Assembly: GCA_040879025.1 (NCBI GenBank)
Contig: JBBDLF010000003.1
Span: forward strand, 1 to 64,000
Source: JBBDLF01 sp040879025
GTDB taxonomy: Bacteria > Pseudomonadota > Gammaproteobacteria > Pseudomonadales > Pseudohongiellaceae
Direction of reading: 5' to 3'
DNA: 64,000 bases
The position numbers were made by a program, and so were the translations under genes. The notes beneath the pieces were generated by a model that saw only the letters and a program-made list of their open reading frames with translations, made no database searches and had not been told where the DNA came from. How positions within the stretch are numbered: position 1 is the stretch's first letter; each line of letters opens with the position of its first letter. Of this stretch, positions 9,450 to 17,869 are shown piece after piece.

Positions 9450-10770
9450 GGGCTGAACCCGCGGTATCGCTCAGCGCGGTGAGCAGGGCGTCAACATCGG
9501 CATGGGTATGCGCCGCGCTGAGGCAGATTCGCAAACGGGACGCGCCTTTGGGCACCGTGGGAGGCCGAATGGCGGTAACCAGAAAGCCACGGCTCTCCAG
9601 CGCGCGGCTTATCCGCAGGGCGCTTTCTTCGTTGCCTGTGATCAACGGTTGTATGGGTGTCCAGGAATCGAGCAGCTGGAATGGTGTGGGTGTCCCGGAA
9701 TCGGGACTGGGATTCATGGGTGTCACAGATTTGGGGCCGGGGTCCGTGGGGGGATTCATGGGTGTCACAGATTTGGGGCCGGGGTCCGTGGGTGTCCTGG
9801 ATTCTTGTGTGGGTGTCCTGGAATTGGGGAGGTGCTGGATTTCGGTGCGAAAATGGGTGATGAGGCTGCGCAGGTGATCGCGGCGCCACTCTTCGGCCTG
9901 GGCGATGCGCAGGCTTTCCAGTGTAGCGACGGCCACAGCCGCGGGCATTGCGGTGGAGAATATATAGTTGCGGGCTTTCTGAATCAGCAATTCGATCAGG
10001 TCGCTGTCGCCGGCGACGAACGCGCCTGAGGTGCCCAACGCTTTGCTCAGGGTGCCCATCAGCACGGGAACGTCTTGGCTGTCATACCTGAGCGGGTCCA
10101 CCCGTCCACAGCCGTGACTTCCCATAACGCCCAGACTGTGGGCATCGTCAATCATCAGCCAGGCATCCTGCGCCCGTGCCAGGGAAACCAGCACATCCAG
10201 ATCGCAGTGACCACCGTCCATGCTGAAGGTGCCGTCGCTGGCGATCAGTTGGCGACCGGCGGTCGCGCCGGTGGCGGCAAGCTGCGCTGCCAGGGCGGCA
10301 TAGTCGCAATGTTCAAACCAGTGCACCTCGGCGCGGCTCAGCCAACCGCCTTCCAGCAGCGATGCGTGGTTGAGGCGGTCCTGGTAAACGTGGTCGCCCT
10401 TTGTCAACAAGGCATTGAGTGTGCCGGTATTGGCGGCGTAACCGGTTGGGAATAACAGCGCCCGCTCACGGCCGGTGAACGCCGCCAGCGCCTGTTCCAG
10501 TTCCTCGTGCGCCACCGTGTGACCGCAGACCAGGTGCGAGGCGCCCGAGCCCGAGCCCCACCGGTTCACGCCGCGTTTGAAAGCCTCACAAACCCGCGGG
10601 TCGTTGGCCAGTCCCAGGTAGTCGTTGCTGCTGAAATTCAGTAGCCGCCGCCCATCAATCTGCAATTCCCGCCCCTGTGGCGTGGCGATCACACGCCGCC
10701 GCCGGTACAGTTGCTGCTTTTCCAGGGTGAGCAGTTGTTTGCGAAGGCTGGTCGAAAAAGGGCTGGTCAT
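9442..10770 (-). CDS. bioF: 8-amino-7-oxononanoate synthase with an internal repeat insertion
   Basis: PLP enzyme joining pimeloyl-ACP/CoA and L-alanine to form KAPA, the first step of this operon. 442 aa against about 384 in E. coli. The alpha-oxoamine synthase core is intact: FSSNDYLGL, GSGASHLVCGH, DDAHSLGVMG and the PLP lysine K243 (GTLSKALGTSGAF). Residues about 316-362 are extra, a Pro/Thr/Ser-rich run containing a 14-residue unit (TDPGPKSVTPMNPP) in perfect tandem, placed between FRTEIQHLP and LDSWTPIQPLI. E. coli has only a short loop there. ATG 10770 (MTSPFSTSLR) is chosen; the frame upstream to 10914 only translates the leader repeats. The flanking reading frame is kept, so the gene may still work. 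Confidence 0.95.
   Translation of the reverse strand: MTSPFSTSLRKQLLTLEKQQLYRRRRVIATPQGRELQIDGRRLLNFSSNDYLGLANDPRVCEAFKRGVNRWGSGSGASHLVCGHTVAHEELEQALAAFTGRERALLFPTGYAANTGTLNALLTKGDHVYQDRLNHASLLEGGWLSRAEVHWFEHCDYAALAAQLAATGATAGRQLIASDGTFSMDGGHCDLDVLVSLARAQDAWLMIDDAHSLGVMGSHGCGRVDPLRYDSQDVPVLMGTLSKALGTSGAFVAGDSDLIELLIQKARNYIFSTAMPAAVAVATLESLRIAQAEEWRRDHLRSLITHFRTEIQHLPNSRTPTQESRTPTDPGPKSVTPMNPPTDPGPKSVTPMNPSPDSGTPTPFQLLDSWTPIQPLITGNEESALRISRALESRGFLVTAIRPPTVPKGASRLRICLSAAHTHADVDALLTALSDTAGSAHV
9655..9817 (+). repeat. GGGTGTC repeats inside bioF, including a perfect 42-bp tandem
   Basis: Six copies of GGGTGTC lie on the plus strand at 9655, 9688, 9718, 9760, 9790 and 9811, usually followed by a CCGGAATC- or CTGGATTC-like run. 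A perfect 42-bp tandem spans 9709-9750 and 9751-9792. Because 42 is 14 codons, the bioF frame survives. In the bioF mRNA sense the motif reads GACACCC, encoding Thr-Pro in most units. Confidence 0.95.
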
Positions 10771-10813
10771 AAAGGCTCGGCACTTTGATGGAACTTTGAT
10801 TGAAACTTTGATG

Positions 10814-10886
10814 GACACCCAAGGGAATGGGAGTGTTGATGACACCCAGGAAAATGTTGATGGGCACCCAGGGAACGTGGACACCC
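10814..10886 (-). repeat. GGGTGTC-type repeats in the bioF leader
   Basis: In the untranslated leader between the biotin operator and bioF, GACACCC occurs on the plus strand at 10814, 10841 and 10880, with a GGCACCC variant at 10863. Most are preceded by TTGATG or a similar run and followed by CAGG or CAAGG. In the bio mRNA these read GGGTGTC, the reverse complement of the units inside bioF. Confidence 0.9.
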
Positions 10887-10936
10887 AAGGGGGTGAGACT
10901 AATGAAAGGATCAAAAGAACCCTAGTTTACCGTATA

Positions 10937-10967
10937 TTGTAAACCAAAATATAATTATTGGTTAACA
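10937..10967 (-). promoter_or_regulatory. BirA-type biotin operator upstream of bioF
   Basis: TTGTAAACC (10937-10945), a 14-base AT-rich spacer, then GGTTAACA (10960-10967). This fits the bacterial BirA box (TTGTAAACC, 14-16 bases, GGTTTACAA) with one or two mismatches in the right arm. A second inverted pair, GTTTAC (10925-10930) and GTAAAC (10939-10944), overlaps it. The site lies between bioF (minus) and the metallo-hydrolase gene (plus). It should let biotinyl-AMP-bound BirA repress bioFDA when biotin is plentiful. Confidence 0.85.
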
Positions 10968-11145
10968 GTATAACAGCGCCCGTCTACGAGACACCACGGC
11001 GCAATCCTGTTCCTGTATACAGAATTTGCAGCGCCGGTATACTGAATCATTAAGCCGGTGCAGTGGTTGGCTTCAGGACTGGGCATTCACTCACCAGTGA
11101 GTTCGCAGGTTGACGAGACAGAGAAGAAAACGGGAGATCAATCGC

Positions 11146-12030
11146 ATGAAAAACGACGCCACGAACCAAGGTGCCACACCCGGGGGCGGGGCATTGTCCC
11201 TGCTGAAAATCACGCTGTTGTTATCGATGCTCGCGCCGGCCGTGTATGCCCAGCAACCCGCCGAGCTTAGCATCGAGCAGGTGAAAGACGGCCTTTACTA
11301 CATTCTGGGCAGCGGCGGTAATGTCGGAGTGCGCGTCACTCCGGACGGCGTCATTCTTATAGATGACAAATTCCCCCAGAATTACAATTCCATTCTGGAT
11401 CTGGTCAGCCAGGTGACCGAACAGCGGGTGCGGTACGTGCTGAATACCCATCATCACGGTGACCACGCCGGCGGCAATGTGGAGTTCATCAATACCGCGG
11501 AAATCATCGCCCACCAGAATGCCCGCGACAACATGGTCAGGAACAATCAGGATGCGCCACCGCGGCTGGTATTCACCGATCAAACGGCAGTCTACCTGGG
11601 CGGTATCGAAGTGCGCGCCTATCATTTTGACACCGGCCACACCAACGGGGACGCGGTGATCTATTTTCCCGATCTGAAAACCATCCATGGCGGCGATTTG
11701 CTGCACGGCACCGCGCCGTTCATCGATTACGCCAACGGCGGCAGCAGCAAGGGCTGGGTAAACACGCTCAACAGCATCCTGACTCTGGATTTCGACACCG
11801 CCATCCCCGGCCATGGCGCGATCATGCAACGCAGCGACGTGGTGAACTTCCGCAACACCTTTGAAGCCGCCCGCACCCACATGGACAACCTGATTGAATC
11901 AGGCGTCTCCCGCGACCAGGCCGCGGTGCGCATCCGCACCGAAGACATCAGCTGGACCATGGAGCCCGACGGCCTGTTCATGCAGCGAAGCATCCCGGGC
12001 TTCTACGACGAAATCGCCGCCGAACAATAA
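11146..12030 (+). CDS. Exported metallo-beta-lactamase-fold hydrolase
   Basis: 294 aa. A signal peptide ends near AVYAQQ (about residue 38), so the enzyme should act outside the cytoplasm. The zinc-binding motif HHHGDHAGGN follows THNT-like context, later ligands sit in FDTGHTNGDAV and HGGDLLHG, and the last in IPGHGAI. This is the general MBL hydrolase type related to class B lactamases and cyclase-like proteins; the substrate cannot be read. ATG 11146 is preceded by GGGAG; the frame opening at 11110 adds a basic stretch before the signal and is less likely. The 3' end is followed by the palindromic repeat. Confidence 0.88.
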   Translation: MKNDATNQGATPGGGALSLLKITLLLSMLAPAVYAQQPAELSIEQVKDGLYYILGSGGNVGVRVTPDGVILIDDKFPQNYNSILDLVSQVTEQRVRYVLNTHHHGDHAGGNVEFINTAEIIAHQNARDNMVRNNQDAPPRLVFTDQTAVYLGGIEVRAYHFDTGHTNGDAVIYFPDLKTIHGGDLLHGTAPFIDYANGGSSKGWVNTLNSILTLDFDTAIPGHGAIMQRSDVVNFRNTFEAARTHMDNLIESGVSRDQAAVRIRTEDISWTMEPDGLFMQRSIPGFYDEIAAEQ

Positions 12031-12069
12031 ACCCTCAACGGGGTCGGTGGCGTCATTTAAACCAGAAAT

Positions 12070-12108
12070 GGGGTCGGTGGCGAATGAGAATCATTCGCCA
12101 CCGACCCC
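12070..12108. repeat. 39-bp palindrome, copy 1 (perfect)
   Basis: Perfect inverted repeat: arm GGGGTCGGTGGCGAATGA, centre GAA, then the exact reverse complement. A solo left half-arm (GGGGTCGGTGGCG) precedes it at 12040-12052. It sits 40 bases after the metallo-hydrolase stop and 13 bases before the next start. The core AATGAGAATCATT looks like a Fur box. Confidence 0.95.
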
Positions 12109-12121
12109 TTCACAAGACTCG

Positions 12122-12781
12122 ATGCGCAGCTTGTATTATCTGCCACTTATGGTCGCCCTTATTCCGGCGATTACCATACACACTACCTACCTGGTATCAG
12201 CCTTCCAGGGTTATGTGCCCTGGTGTGTGCCTTACTGGGACAGCTGTACGTCGATCAGCGCCACCGGTCGCTATGGCGCGAGCTTTTATATTTTCAAGGC
12301 CACCATGCTGCCCGCAGCGTTCATACTGATGAAGTATTGGCACGACGGCGGCATGAAACTGCAATCCAACGGGCAGCCGGGGCTGGCAATATTCGTGATC
12401 GGTACCATCGGCGCCGTCTTTCTGATTGTCTATACCGTGGCACTGGGGCTGGAGGGCGACCGGTTTCAGGCACAGCGCCGGGTAGGCATCATCATCTTTT
12501 TTGCATTCACCATTCTCGCGCAAACGTTGTTCACCTGGCGCGTCCACCGCACCGGCGTGAACGATCCCTGCCATAGACCACAGGTGGTTCTGCTTGCCGT
12601 TGTTCTCATCACAGGCCTTGTCACCCTGTTGCTGGATTCCATTCTGGCCAACTACGACGACTACGAGGATGCATTTGAATGGGCAGTGGCGCTGATGCTG
12701 CAACTTTATTTTGTACTTAGCCACTGGAGCTGGAAAGCCCTGGACTCCGGGGCCAGACCAGTCGGGGTCAGTGGCGAATGA
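12122..12781 (+). CDS. Polytopic inner-membrane protein of unknown function
   Basis: 219 aa with about six hydrophobic segments, starting MRSLYYLPLMVALIPAITIH. A conserved-looking SISATGRYG loop and the six-helix plan recall the Frag1/DRAM/Sfk1 group, but this is a weak likeness. ATG 12122 is chosen because the longer frame from 11894 runs antiphase through the previous gene and the palindrome. The last residues (GVSGE, stop) are encoded by the left arm of palindrome copy 2, so the repeat either supplied a new stop or landed at the gene end. The gene is bracketed by two palindrome copies. Confidence 0.7.
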   Translation: MRSLYYLPLMVALIPAITIHTTYLVSAFQGYVPWCVPYWDSCTSISATGRYGASFYIFKATMLPAAFILMKYWHDGGMKLQSNGQPGLAIFVIGTIGAVFLIVYTVALGLEGDRFQAQRRVGIIIFFAFTILAQTLFTWRVHRTGVNDPCHRPQVVLLAVVLITGLVTLLLDSILANYDDYEDAFEWAVALMLQLYFVLSHWSWKALDSGARPVGVSGE

Positions 12782-12802
12782 GAATCATTCGCCACTGACC
12801 CT
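12764..12802. repeat. 39-bp palindrome, copy 2
   Basis: Arm GGGGTCAGTGGCGAATGA (12764-12781), centre GAA, right arm complementary except for the last base. It lies between two convergent genes and overlaps the stop of the membrane-protein gene; the yadH stop is five bases beyond. Its position suits a shared bidirectional 3'-end element. Confidence 0.93.
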
Positions 12803-12806
12803 CACA

Positions 12807-13568
12807 TCATGCGCGGAGGCGATAGCCGGTCTTGAAGATCCACCAGGTGCCGGCCAGGCAGAGGGCCAGGAAACCGCTGATCATAAGGATGCTGATCCAG
12901 ATGTTGACGTCGGCGATCTCGTAGAAGCTCCACCGGAAGCCGCTGACGAGATACAGCACAGGGTTGAACAGGGTAACCGTCTGCCAGAACGGCGGCAGCA
13001 TGTCGGCGGAGTAGAAGCTGCCACCCAGAAAAACCAGCGGTGTGATAATCAACATCGGCACCATCGAAAGCTTTTCAAAATTGTCTGCCCAGATGCCGAT
13101 GATAAAACCCAGCAGACTGAACGAGACGGTGGTTAGCACCAGAAACAGCAACATCACAAAAGGATGCGCAATCTCAAGCGGCACGAAAAACCCCGCCGTA
13201 GCCAGAATAATCAAACCCAGCAGAAACGATTTGGTAGCCGCCGCGCCGACATAGCCCATCACGATTTCAATCATGGATACCGGCGCGGACAGCATTTCAT
13301 AAACGGTACCGACAAATTTTGGAAAATAAATTCCAAAAGACGCGTTGGAAACGCTATGGGTCAGCAGGTTCAGCATTATCAGCCCCGGCACAATAAAGGC
13401 ACCGTAGCTGATGCCCCCGATCTCCTGGATGCGCGACCCGATGGCGGCGCCGAACACAATAAAATAAAGTGACGTGGAAATAACAGGCGCCACAATACTC
13501 TGCATCAGCGTCCGCCTTGTGCGCGCCATTTCAAACTTGTAGATCGCTTTTACGCCGTGAACATTCAT
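12807..13568 (-). CDS. yadH: ABC-2 type transporter permease, YadH family
   Basis: Inner-membrane permease of an exporter. 253 aa (E. coli YadH 256), six membrane segments, with the ABC-2 features PVISTSLYFIVFGAAIGSRI, SYGAFIVPGLIML and PLVFLGGSFYSADMLPPFW. Its ATG overlaps the stop of the ATPase gene by four bases, so the two are a coupled pair. The exported substrate is unknown for this family; lipid or capsule-like roles have been proposed for relatives. Confidence 0.92.
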   Translation of the reverse strand: MNVHGVKAIYKFEMARTRRTLMQSIVAPVISTSLYFIVFGAAIGSRIQEIGGISYGAFIVPGLIMLNLLTHSVSNASFGIYFPKFVGTVYEMLSAPVSMIEIVMGYVGAAATKSFLLGLIILATAGFFVPLEIAHPFVMLLFLVLTTVSFSLLGFIIGIWADNFEKLSMVPMLIITPLVFLGGSFYSADMLPPFWQTVTLFNPVLYLVSGFRWSFYEIADVNIWISILMISGFLALCLAGTWWIFKTGYRLRA

Positions 13569-14518
13569 GCCGCTCTCGGTTCCGCTGCGTCCTTCAACAG
13601 ACCGACGAAAATTTCCTCCAGGGAACTCTGGGTGGTGTTCAGGTCCCTGAAGCCAATGCCGGCCGCCTTGAGGTCATCCAGCAAGGTGGTGATGCCGGTA
13701 CGTTCCGCCTGAGTGTCAAATGTGTAAATCAGTTTACAACCCTCTTCGATCAGGTGCAGTTCAAAACCGGACAGCGATGCCGGAACCGCCGCGAGAGGTT
13801 CAGTCAAATCCAAGATGAGCTGCTTCTTGCCCAACTTGCGCATCAATTCGCTTTTCTCTTCAACCAGAATCAGCTCGCCGTGATTGATAACACCGATACG
13901 ATCGGCGATCTCCTCGGCTTCCTCAATGTAATGAGTGGTTAAAATAATCGTCACACCCGCACTTTGCATCTCGCGCACAATATTCCACATGTCCTTGCGC
14001 AGGGACACATCCACGCCAGCGGTGGGCTCGTCCAGAAACAGTATCTCGGGTTCGTGAGACAAGGCCTTGGCAATCAGCAGACGACGTTTCATGCCGCCGG
14101 ACAGCGTCATCACCATGCTGTCTTTTTTGTCCCACAGCGACAACGACCGCAACACCTTCTCTATATGGGCGGGATTGGGAGGCTTGCCGAACAGACCACG
14201 ACTGAAGCTGACCGTGTTCCACACCGATTCGAAGGAATCGGTGGTCAGTTCCTGGGGCACCAGCCCGATCATCGCACGGGTTTTGCGGTAATCCTTGATG
14301 ATATCGTAGCCATCAACAGTGATGGTGCCGGAACTGGGATTGACAATACCGCAGATGGTGGAGATCAGGGTGGTTTTGCCGGCGCCATTGGGTCCCAGCA
14401 ACGCGATGATTTCACCGCGCTCTATCTCCAGATTGATATTTTTGAGGGCTCTGAAGCCGCCGGCAAAAGTCTTGTCGACATCCCTGACTGAAAGTACTGT
14501 ATTCTGGCGTGGGCTCAT
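13565..14518 (-). CDS. yadG: ABC transporter ATP-binding protein, YadG family
   Basis: Cytoplasmic ATPase partner of the adjacent permease. 317 aa. Walker A GPNGAGKTT near residue 43, the ABC signature LSGGMKRRL, Walker B LFLDEPTAGVD and the H-loop TTHYIEEAEE are all present. A C-terminal extension of about 90 residues is typical of the ABC-2/DrrA group. It is the first gene of yadGH on the minus strand and is divergent from the M20 peptidase gene, with a 138-base gap that must hold both promoters. Confidence 0.94.
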   Translation of the reverse strand: MSPRQNTVLSVRDVDKTFAGGFRALKNINLEIERGEIIALLGPNGAGKTTLISTICGIVNPSSGTITVDGYDIIKDYRKTRAMIGLVPQELTTDSFESVWNTVSFSRGLFGKPPNPAHIEKVLRSLSLWDKKDSMVMTLSGGMKRRLLIAKALSHEPEILFLDEPTAGVDVSLRKDMWNIVREMQSAGVTIILTTHYIEEAEEIADRIGVINHGELILVEEKSELMRKLGKKQLILDLTEPLAAVPASLSGFELHLIEEGCKLIYTFDTQAERTGITTLLDDLKAAGIGFRDLNTTQSSLEEIFVGLLKDAAEPRAA

Positions 14519-14656
14519 GGGCGAGAGATTATGCAGATTGTGGGCGGTAAATTCAACTTAAACTCCTTTTGAAACAATGTTAAGGTAGTTAATTCCACCG
14601 ACGACACTTTGCTACATTTATAAACGTTTCGGTTACACCCCCACGAGGATTCCCTG

Positions 14657-15940
14657 ATGCGCAAATTACTGCATCCCCTGGTCATTCTGTTCACGCTCTT
14701 GCCCATTGCGGCCCTGGCCCAGGAGGTCGAGCTGAACGAAGAGGAAATGGCCATGAACACCTGGCTGGACCAGCAGGAGCGGCAAATGGTGGCCATGGTG
14801 GAACGACTTGCCAATATCAACTCCGGCAGCCTCAACAGGAACGGGTTGAGCGAAGTTGCATCCATACTTTCACGTGAACTGACCACGCTGGGGTTCACCA
14901 TCAGCAGCCTGCCGGGACGCGTCATCGAAATGCCAAGCTGCCCCGGCAGTAACCTGGTGCTGGACCTGTCCGACCATGTGCTGGCGCGGCGCGCCGGCCT
15001 TGCTTCGGGCACCCGGCTGCTTTTAATGGGACATATGGACACTGTGTTTCCTCCCGAGAGTCCGTTCCAGACCGCGCGCCAACAAGGCGAGAATCTCGCC
15101 GGTCCCGGCGTCAGCGATATGAAGGGCGGCCTGGTGGTGATGCTGTACGCCCTGAGAGCCCTGAACGAAGAGGGACTGCTCGACGGCCAGGCTATCAGTG
15201 TGTTGCTCAACAGCGATGAAGAAGTGGGCTCCCTTTCTTCCCGTTCCTACATCGAAACCCAGGCCGGCCAGCACGATTACGGCCTGGTTTTTGAACCCTC
15301 CGGCGGCAACACGATGATCCGGGGCCGAAAGGGCCTGGGCCAGGCTCGCATGGTGGTCAATGGCCGCGCATCCCACTCTGGCGCCGCTCATGAGGACGGC
15401 CGCTCCGCCATTCGCGAACTGGCGTACAAAATTATCGAACTGGAGAATATGACCGATTACGAAACCGGCGTCACCGTCAACGTTGGCATCGTGAACGGCG
15501 GCGAGGCTCGCAATACCGTGTCGCCCTGCGCCGAAGCCTATGTGGATCTGCGTTATCCGGAGCCGGAACAGGGTACGACGGCGGAACAGCAGTTCCAGGA
15601 AATCAGCGACACCATCTACAGCTATCCCGGCAGTGATGAACTGTCCGCGGAAACCTGGGTACAACTGCACCGGCCACCCAAAATTCCCACCGAGGAATCC
15701 GATCATCTGCTGAACCGCACTATCGCCATAGGTAAGCTGTTGGGGCAGGAATTTAACATCAGCGATTCCGGTGGTGGTACGGACGGCTCTTTGTCGCAGG
15801 CCGCCGGCCTGCCCACCCTCGACTCCCTTGGAGTCAGTGGCTCCGGAAACCATTCAGACCGCGAGCAGGCTAACGTTTCATCTCTGGTTGAACGTGCCAA
15901 ACTGAGTGCCATACTTATCAAGCGTCTGTTGGAGGAATAG
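14657..15940 (+). CDS. Exported M20-family metallopeptidase, glutamate carboxypeptidase type
   Basis: 427 aa with a clear signal peptide (MRKLLHPLVILFTLLPIAALAQ), so periplasmic or secreted. The di-zinc site is visible: MGHMDTVF, GPGVSDMKGG, the catalytic acid and ligand pair in NSDEEVGS, and the late His in SGNHSD. The lid-domain segment RKGLGQARMVVNGRASHSG matches carboxypeptidase G2-like enzymes that cut C-terminal glutamate from peptides or folates. Exact substrate is not readable. It converges with the SGNH gene, leaving only seven bases between stops. Confidence 0.9.
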   Translation: MRKLLHPLVILFTLLPIAALAQEVELNEEEMAMNTWLDQQERQMVAMVERLANINSGSLNRNGLSEVASILSRELTTLGFTISSLPGRVIEMPSCPGSNLVLDLSDHVLARRAGLASGTRLLLMGHMDTVFPPESPFQTARQQGENLAGPGVSDMKGGLVVMLYALRALNEEGLLDGQAISVLLNSDEEVGSLSSRSYIETQAGQHDYGLVFEPSGGNTMIRGRKGLGQARMVVNGRASHSGAAHEDGRSAIRELAYKIIELENMTDYETGVTVNVGIVNGGEARNTVSPCAEAYVDLRYPEPEQGTTAEQQFQEISDTIYSYPGSDELSAETWVQLHRPPKIPTEESDHLLNRTIAIGKLLGQEFNISDSGGGTDGSLSQAAGLPTLDSLGVSGSGNHSDREQANVSSLVERAKLSAILIKRLLEE

Positions 15941-15947
15941 GCTGGCT

Positions 15948-17252
15948 TCACCAGTCTGCTGCCACATCCGTTGTACTGACCGTCGTATCCGTCGCGCTAT
16001 CACGGGCACGGCGTATCGCAGCGGCGATCACCGCCGCCTGACCCCTGCCAATCACTTCGCCGGCCGCCGGGGTGATATGGTAATCAAAGTCGTTGTAGAG
16101 CCGCGCGTGTCCGTCGTAAGCCTGTAACGCCGCCATATTGTCCACAAACAACCAACCCGCCCCACGGGCTTCAGCGCGCAGCCGCTCGTGCAACACTTCC
16201 TCCTTTCTCATTCCCTCCTCGTGATTAAGGGACAGTTGGTCAAGAACCGAAAGGAAGGCCGGATCCACCGGCTGGGTGTACGCTGCCTGATAGGACGGAA
16301 TCGGACTCATAATCAACATCAGGTCGGGATGACGTTCCCGTATGGCACTCATCAGTGCGGCGACCCGCCGCAGGGATTCGTCGCGGCTGCCGGGAAAGTA
16401 TTCAAAAAACAATTGTTGATTCAGAATTTGCGCGGAAAATGCCGCCGGGTATCCGAGATCGGACGACATGCTGCGGCGAATTGCATTCATATAGCCCGCC
16501 ACGGCTCCCACACCCATACCCTGCTCGCGGGCGGTATCGTACAAGAACCGAAGCCTCACTGTCAGACTCTTGATGCCGACGCCTTTCGCCGCCTGATTCA
16601 ACACATACAGCACACGGCTGTGCTTGACCGAATCCGGCGAGTCATAGCTGTACCATACCGGCTCGGTGATTTTATAACCGTCTTCGCCAGGGGTCAGGTA
16701 GGGGCGATCGTCCACCCGCATCATGTCAAAAAAATCATTCCCCACGTACAGGTTCAGCACAAATGCATCCGCCTGATTCGCCCGAATTCCCTCCTCTATT
16801 GCCAAGTAAGCCTGTAGTGGTGAATACCTGCCCGCGCCGTAGGCGAACGTCACCGCACTGACCCCGCGCTCATTCAGTTCGCTTTCCATAAACCCGAAAT
16901 GGGTTTCGCTGTTGTCCGCGCACAGATCGGTGTGGGAGTCACCGCTCACCGCGATTTCAAATACCTTACCGGGGCCTCGCAGTCCAATTATGGAACGGGA
17001 ACTGCGATGACCGTCTTCATTGAGCTGAACGGTATGACTTTGCTGCAAGGATTTTTCCATACACTGATACGATGCCATGCGGCTGGCCGACCGCGCCGAG
17101 ACCCAGCCCAGATCCGGGTGTCCGTAACTGTAAGTCGGCGGATAAAGACCGGAAGCGATCAAAACCAGATCCAGTAACACCAGGGTGACAACAATGATCA
17201 GCAGGTAGGGTAGCGCACGGCGGGCGTATGCCCCGAAGCCACGAGTTTTCAT
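15948..17252 (-). CDS. Membrane-anchored SGNH-type hydrolase of a carbamoyltransferase cluster
   Basis: 434 aa. One N-terminal membrane segment (LPYLLIIVVTLVLLDLVLIASGLY) anchors an outward-facing domain. Block I is SGDSHTDL with the Ser nucleophile, LYVGNDFFD gives the Asn block, and DYHITPAAGE the Asp/His block. Such proteins often sit beside NodU/CmcH carbamoyltransferases and SxtJ in surface-polysaccharide loci and are thought to add or remove acyl groups. The gene is last of four on the minus strand, 48 bases after the DUF5989 gene. The reaction is inferred. Confidence 0.82.
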   Translation of the reverse strand: MKTRGFGAYARRALPYLLIIVVTLVLLDLVLIASGLYPPTYSYGHPDLGWVSARSASRMASYQCMEKSLQQSHTVQLNEDGHRSSRSIIGLRGPGKVFEIAVSGDSHTDLCADNSETHFGFMESELNERGVSAVTFAYGAGRYSPLQAYLAIEEGIRANQADAFVLNLYVGNDFFDMMRVDDRPYLTPGEDGYKITEPVWYSYDSPDSVKHSRVLYVLNQAAKGVGIKSLTVRLRFLYDTAREQGMGVGAVAGYMNAIRRSMSSDLGYPAAFSAQILNQQLFFEYFPGSRDESLRRVAALMSAIRERHPDLMLIMSPIPSYQAAYTQPVDPAFLSVLDQLSLNHEEGMRKEEVLHERLRAEARGAGWLFVDNMAALQAYDGHARLYNDFDYHITPAAGEVIGRGQAAVIAAAIRRARDSATDTTVSTTDVAADW

Positions 17253-17300
17253 AAGGCACAGTACCGTCAGATTTTAGATTGGAATCAAACATGCCGCGGG

Positions 17301-17453
17301 CTAAAACAGCGTGTAGATAAACGGCGCTATGGCGGAGCCCTGGCTCAGTACAATCAGCGAGCCCAGCACCAGCAACACCAGAATGATTGGTAGCAGCCAG
17401 AACTTCCGGCGTACCTTCGCGAATCCCCACAGGTCTCTCATCAACTCCATCAT
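17301..17453 (-). CDS. DUF5989-family small membrane protein
   Basis: 50 aa, MMELMRDLWGFAKVRRKF followed by one hydrophobic helix and a short tail ending IYTLF. This is the layout of the DUF5989 proteins that accompany SxtJ. Its first ATG overlaps the SxtJ stop in a TGATG junction, so the two are coupled. Function is unknown; it is probably an inner-membrane accessory of the carbamoyltransferase cluster. Confidence 0.85.
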   Translation of the reverse strand: MMELMRDLWGFAKVRRKFWLLPIILVLLVLGSLIVLSQGSAIAPFIYTLF

Positions 17454-17869
17454 CAGTACACGTTCTCCATATTCTTGGGCTCAACTGCCGCGCTTTTTTT
17501 CCAATAGGTCGAAGCTGTCTTGTCTTTCTTTCTGTCAAGCAGGTCGATCCTGAACAACGCAAAAAACAGCGAGACGGGTGTGAATATCACTAGATAGATG
17601 AGCCCCAATATCAGGCGGGTGTTGATAAAACCCAGTACATAGGCAAATCGCATCCACGGCTTGTAAACCACTTCCAGCGTCGCCGGCGCGATCAGCGCCC
17701 ACGCCAGAAAAACGGCCGCGACCACGTAGGGCCACAGCGGCAATCCCGCATTGAGAAGCCAGGGGAAAAATAATCCGAACAGCAGAATAAAAATGGCGGC
17801 TAAGGTCAAACCGAACTTGCGGTATTCCTTTACAGACAGGCTTGATATTTCCAATACTGATACTCCCAC
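17453..17869 (-). CDS. SxtJ-family membrane protein
   Basis: 138 aa with about three hydrophobic segments (LAAIFILLFGLFFPWLL; WPYVVAAVFLAWALIAP; ILGLIYLVIFTPVSLFFALF) and a basic C-terminal tail. This is the SxtJ family, named from saxitoxin clusters and common beside carbamoyltransferases in polysaccharide loci. The start is GTG 17869 after AAAGGGAA, with no better ATG. It lies downstream of the carbamoyltransferase and upstream of DUF5989. Confidence 0.85.
   Translation of the reverse strand: MGVSVLEISSLSVKEYRKFGLTLAAIFILLFGLFFPWLLNAGLPLWPYVVAAVFLAWALIAPATLEVVYKPWMRFAYVLGFINTRLILGLIYLVIFTPVSLFFALFRIDLLDRKKDKTASTYWKKSAAVEPKNMENVY

Noticed and set aside
9655..9817. CRISPR-like array
   Set aside because: Unit lengths vary, spacers are near-identical or absent, it is translated as part of bioF, and no cas genes are present.
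12070..12108. Simple Fur operator for the membrane-protein gene
   Set aside because: The same palindrome recurs at 3' ends of unrelated genes, so a single-gene operator reading is not enough; kept as a repeat with a Fur-like core.
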